Assembly: GCA_938002705.1 (NCBI GenBank)
Contig: CALLAG010000049.1
Coordinates: 1-6,158, forward strand
Length of the DNA: 6,158 nt
Reading direction: 5' to 3'
Source: an uncultured Saprospiraceae bacterium
Lineage (GTDB): Bacteria; Bacteroidota; Bacteroidia; Chitinophagales; Saprospiraceae
Below, one piece after another: positions 6,075 to 6,158 of the stretch; the stretch's first letter is position 1; the number at the start of each line of letters is the position of its first letter. Below the pieces are notes generated by a model. That model was given only the letters and a program-made list of their open reading frames with translations, did not search any database and was not told the origin of the DNA. A program made the position numbers and the translations under genes.

Positions 6075-6158
6075 CTATATCTTATACCTAACTCCTCCTA
6101 ATATCCATCTACCTGGCATAGGCACGAGATTAGATTCTCTATACTCAGCATCTAATAG
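6075..6158 (-). CDS. C-terminal end of a TonB-dependent outer-membrane receptor (partial)
   Basis: On the - strand the last 27 codons of a gene enter from the right edge and stop at TAG (6077-6075). The residues read LLDAEYRESNLVPMPGRW, then ILGGVRYKI. The PMPGR motif followed by a final amphipathic beta strand is the usual end of the TonB-dependent receptor barrel (the '...pmPGR.f..gi.y.F' ending). Such receptors import siderophores, cobalamin, metals or other ligands; only the last strand is visible, so the ligand is unknown. The terminal residue is Ile where Phe is most common. It converges on the + strand genes, with the palindromic element in between. It is not the SusC type encoded at the other end, whose terminus lacks PMPGR. 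Confidence 0.72.
   Translation of the reverse strand, partial: LLDAEYRESNLVPMPGRWILGGVRYKI

Noticed and set aside
1..6158. tRNA, rRNA, CRISPR array or riboswitch
   Set aside because: No regularly spaced repeats and no recognisable RNA gene core were seen on either strand; almost all of the window is coding.

Overview
The window comes from a member of the Bacteroidota that uses the type IX secretion system (T9SS), more likely a free-living lineage (Saprospiria, Cytophagia, Chitinophagia or Flavobacteriia type) than a gut Bacteroides. The signs are a complete SusC/SusD outer-membrane pair, a T9SS-type C-terminal sorting tail at the left edge, a second TonB-dependent receptor end at the right edge, AT-rich start regions without Shine-Dalgarno sequences, and a Bacteroidota-style GGCAGGCAGG palindromic repeat.

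Layout: (1) 1-135 is the 3' end of a + strand gene whose last residues resemble a T9SS type A sorting domain. (2) 207-3479 encodes a full-length SusC/RagA-type TonB-dependent transporter. (3) 3561-5138 encodes its SusD partner lipoprotein of the SusD-like_2 subgroup. The 71 and 81 bp gaps and the shared strand are consistent with one transcript. (4) 5200-5694 encodes a small DMP19-like (DUF4375) protein, visibly more AT-rich than susC/susD. (5) 5709-5909 is an unrecognised 66-codon frame. (6) 5914-6050 is a long imperfect palindrome with nested hairpins, flanked by TTATAG on both sides and read through by a 39-codon basic frame. (7) 6075-6158 on the - strand is the last 27 codons of a TonB-dependent receptor converging on the palindrome.

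Functionally, the left 5.1 kb is a surface nutrient-capture module. SusD would bind a ligand at the cell surface, SusC would import it using TonB energy, and the T9SS-tagged protein could be a surface-attached or secreted binding protein or enzyme. No enzyme or regulator is visible, so the substrate cannot be named. The 5.1-6.05 kb stretch looks like a separate accessory unit: low-GC small genes plus a repeat element lodged between two outer-membrane transport loci. This is the part most worth checking for an undescribed mobile or cassette-like arrangement, though nothing in it proves a new system.
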